From: an uncultured Bacilli bacterium
Lineage (GTDB): Bacteria; Bacillota_I; Bacilli_A; ML615J-28; CAG-313
Assembly: GCA_934098295.1 (NCBI GenBank)
Contig: CAKONV010000037.1
Coordinates: 1-6,104 of the forward strand
DNA: 6,104 nucleotides
Direction: 5' to 3'
Shown: positions 6,052 to 6,104 of the stretch, piece after piece
Layout: the number at the start of each line of letters is the position of its first letter
Position numbering within the stretch: the first letter of the stretch is position 1
Translations under genes and position numbers: made by a program
The notes under the pieces: generated by a model
Seen by the model: only the letters and a program-made list of their open reading frames with translations
Databases searched by the model: none
What the model was told of the DNA's origin: nothing

Positions 6052-6104
6052 CGGCTTTTCTAATTGTTTTACTATGTTCCATAGACTGATAACATTTTAT
6101 TATC

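Larger units (their letters stand above)
6023..6104 (-). repeat. Right arm of 82-bp terminal inverted repeat (leader, RBS and ATG)
   Basis: This is the reverse complement of bases 1-82 with one difference, at plus-strand position 6075. It supplies the leader, GGAGG and start codon of the first glycosyltransferase gene. Read toward that gene, this copy keeps a perfect small dyad, CTATG-GAA-CATAG, that the left copy breaks at base 30. It shares the outer dyad GATAA-N7-TTATC with the left copy. The junction between identity and divergence is exactly the last base of the ATG at 6023-6025. Confidence 0.97.

Noticed and set aside
1..6104. Insertion sequence or transposon with terminal inverted repeats
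   Set aside because: No transposase is encoded between the arms, the arms contain gene starts rather than transposase-type ends, and target duplications cannot be seen because the window stops at the arms.
1..6104. CRISPR array, tRNA or rRNA genes
   Set aside because: No regularly spaced repeats and no cloverleaf or rRNA-like stretches were seen on either strand.

Overview
The window is AT-rich DNA with strong GGAGG/AAAGGAG ribosome binding sites. Both point to a low-GC Firmicute, probably of the Clostridia or Bacilli; nothing in the sequence fixes the genus. It reads as an accessory region, because a putative defence NTPase faces two glycosyltransferases and there are no housekeeping genes.

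Layout: an 82-bp sequence at the left edge (1-82) recurs at the right edge (6023-6104) in inverted orientation with one mismatch. Each copy carries a TATAAT box, a GGAGG ribosome binding site and an ATG, and the identity stops exactly at the last base of that ATG. Reading inward from the left copy is a 1084-aa protein (80-3334, +). It has an Mrr-like PD-(D/E)XK nuclease domain, a predicted beta-rich region, a STAND/AAA P-loop NTPase, a winged-helix-like segment and a long TPR-like helical tail, which is the general architecture of Avs-like antiviral STAND nucleases. Reading inward from the right copy is a two-gene overlapping operon of family-2 glycosyltransferases (439 aa at 4706-6025 and 367 aa at 3616-4719, both -). 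The two units converge on a 281-bp gene-free stretch. That stretch holds an 18-bp perfect hairpin just past the glycosyltransferase stop codon, a promoter-like TTGCCA-N16-TATAAT and some short direct repeats.

The main point of interest is the terminal inverted repeat. Because it contains the ribosome binding site and start codon and ends at the ATG, recombination between the two copies would invert the 6-kb interior without damaging any reading frame. It would only exchange which unit (nuclease-STAND or glycosyltransferases) lies next to which outside flank. This resembles start-codon-linked recombination in surface-antigen variation systems. If a promoter or enhancer lies outside only one end, the element would be a two-state switch between an internal defence protein and a glycan-modifying operon. 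This is inference: no recombinase gene is in the window, and a simple duplicated leader or a contig ending in a repeat would look similar.
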